Source: an uncultured Lachnospiraceae bacterium
GTDB lineage: Bacteria > Bacillota_A > Clostridia > Lachnospirales > Lachnospiraceae
Reading direction: 5' to 3'
DNA: 31,013 nucleotides
Assembly: GCA_947175285.1 (NCBI GenBank)
Contig: CAMWMM010000008.1
Coordinates: forward strand, 1 to 31,013
The position numbers and the translations under genes were made by a program. This document shows, piece after piece, positions 30,961 to 31,013 of this stretch (position 1 is the first letter of the stretch; each line of letters begins with the position of its first letter). The notes beneath the pieces are model-generated. The model did not search any database, was not told where the DNA came from, and saw only the letters and a program-made list of their open reading frames with translations.

Positions 30961-31013
30961 GGCGTGTTTCAAATAACATCTATATTAGTTGACAGATCAC
31001 GATTTGTCTGATT
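30961..31013. mobile_element. Start of a third related element, cut by window end
   Basis: Begins GGCGTGTTTCAAATAAC and has TTAGTTGACAGAT further in, the same end architecture as the 129-bp elements, but with different sequence beyond. It could be another MITE or one end of the autonomous parent insertion sequence outside the window. Confidence 0.6.

Noticed and set aside
1..31013. tRNA or rRNA genes
   Set aside because: No cloverleaf or conserved rRNA stretch was noticed in either strand by eye; a tRNA search would settle it.

Overview
The window looks like part of a large extrachromosomal or integrated mobile element (jumbo phage, phage-plasmid or megaplasmid) of a low-GC Gram-positive gut bacterium, most likely Clostridia/Lachnospiraceae. 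The reasons are AT-rich DNA, strong AGGAGG-type ribosome binding sites, short hairpin-plus-T terminators, an Rpn-type nuclease tail, DUF5688 and DUF3560 proteins, and a replication set that is not the chromosomal one. No rRNA, tRNA, CRISPR array, capsid, terminase, relaxase or integrase gene is visible, so the kind of element cannot be fixed from this window.

Layout. (1) 1-3165: tail of an Rpn-like nuclease, small unknown genes, and a complete ISAzo13-family insertion sequence (1379-2709) sitting exactly between two genes. (2) 3166-3990: an AT-rich non-coding stretch packed with direct and inverted repeats (GTTACA-type sites, a 17-bp direct repeat, a 16-bp direct repeat), a good candidate for a replication origin or partition site. 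(3) 3991-8661: a RecJ-like DHH phosphoesterase and a family-B DNA polymerase. (4) 8662-11720: a cargo block, mostly on the minus strand: a protein with an internal duplication, a ribbon-helix-helix regulator, a SAM methyltransferase, a small unknown gene, and a 129-bp MITE-like element. (5) 11721-16687: small unknown genes, a DUF5688 gene broken into two reading frames, a DUF3560 protein and a 316-aa unknown. (6) 16786-30551: a long, mostly co-directional block with an SNF2-type helicase, ClpP, a LysM protein (opposite strand), a possible ssDNA-binding protein, a membrane thioredoxin-like protein, a MoxR-type AAA ATPase, a Cys-rich mini-protein, a VWA protein, a ClpA-like double AAA+ unfoldase, a UvrD-like helicase, a MazF/PemK-like protein and an archaeo-eukaryotic-type primase. 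(7) 30552-31013: terminator, AT-rich DNA, a second near-identical MITE in inverted orientation, and the start of a third related end.

How the genes fit together. DNA polymerase B, primase, RecJ-like nuclease, SNF2 and UvrD helicases and the possible ssDNA-binding protein form a nearly self-sufficient replication/recombination set. Interleaved with it is a protein-remodelling set: ClpP with all three catalytic residues, a ClpA-like unfoldase that keeps an IGL tripeptide where ClpA carries its ClpP-docking loop, and a MoxR/VWA pair of the kind that acts as a chaperone. The element therefore appears to carry its own AAA+ protease plus a second AAA+ remodeller inside a replication operon. This is the most interesting system in the window.
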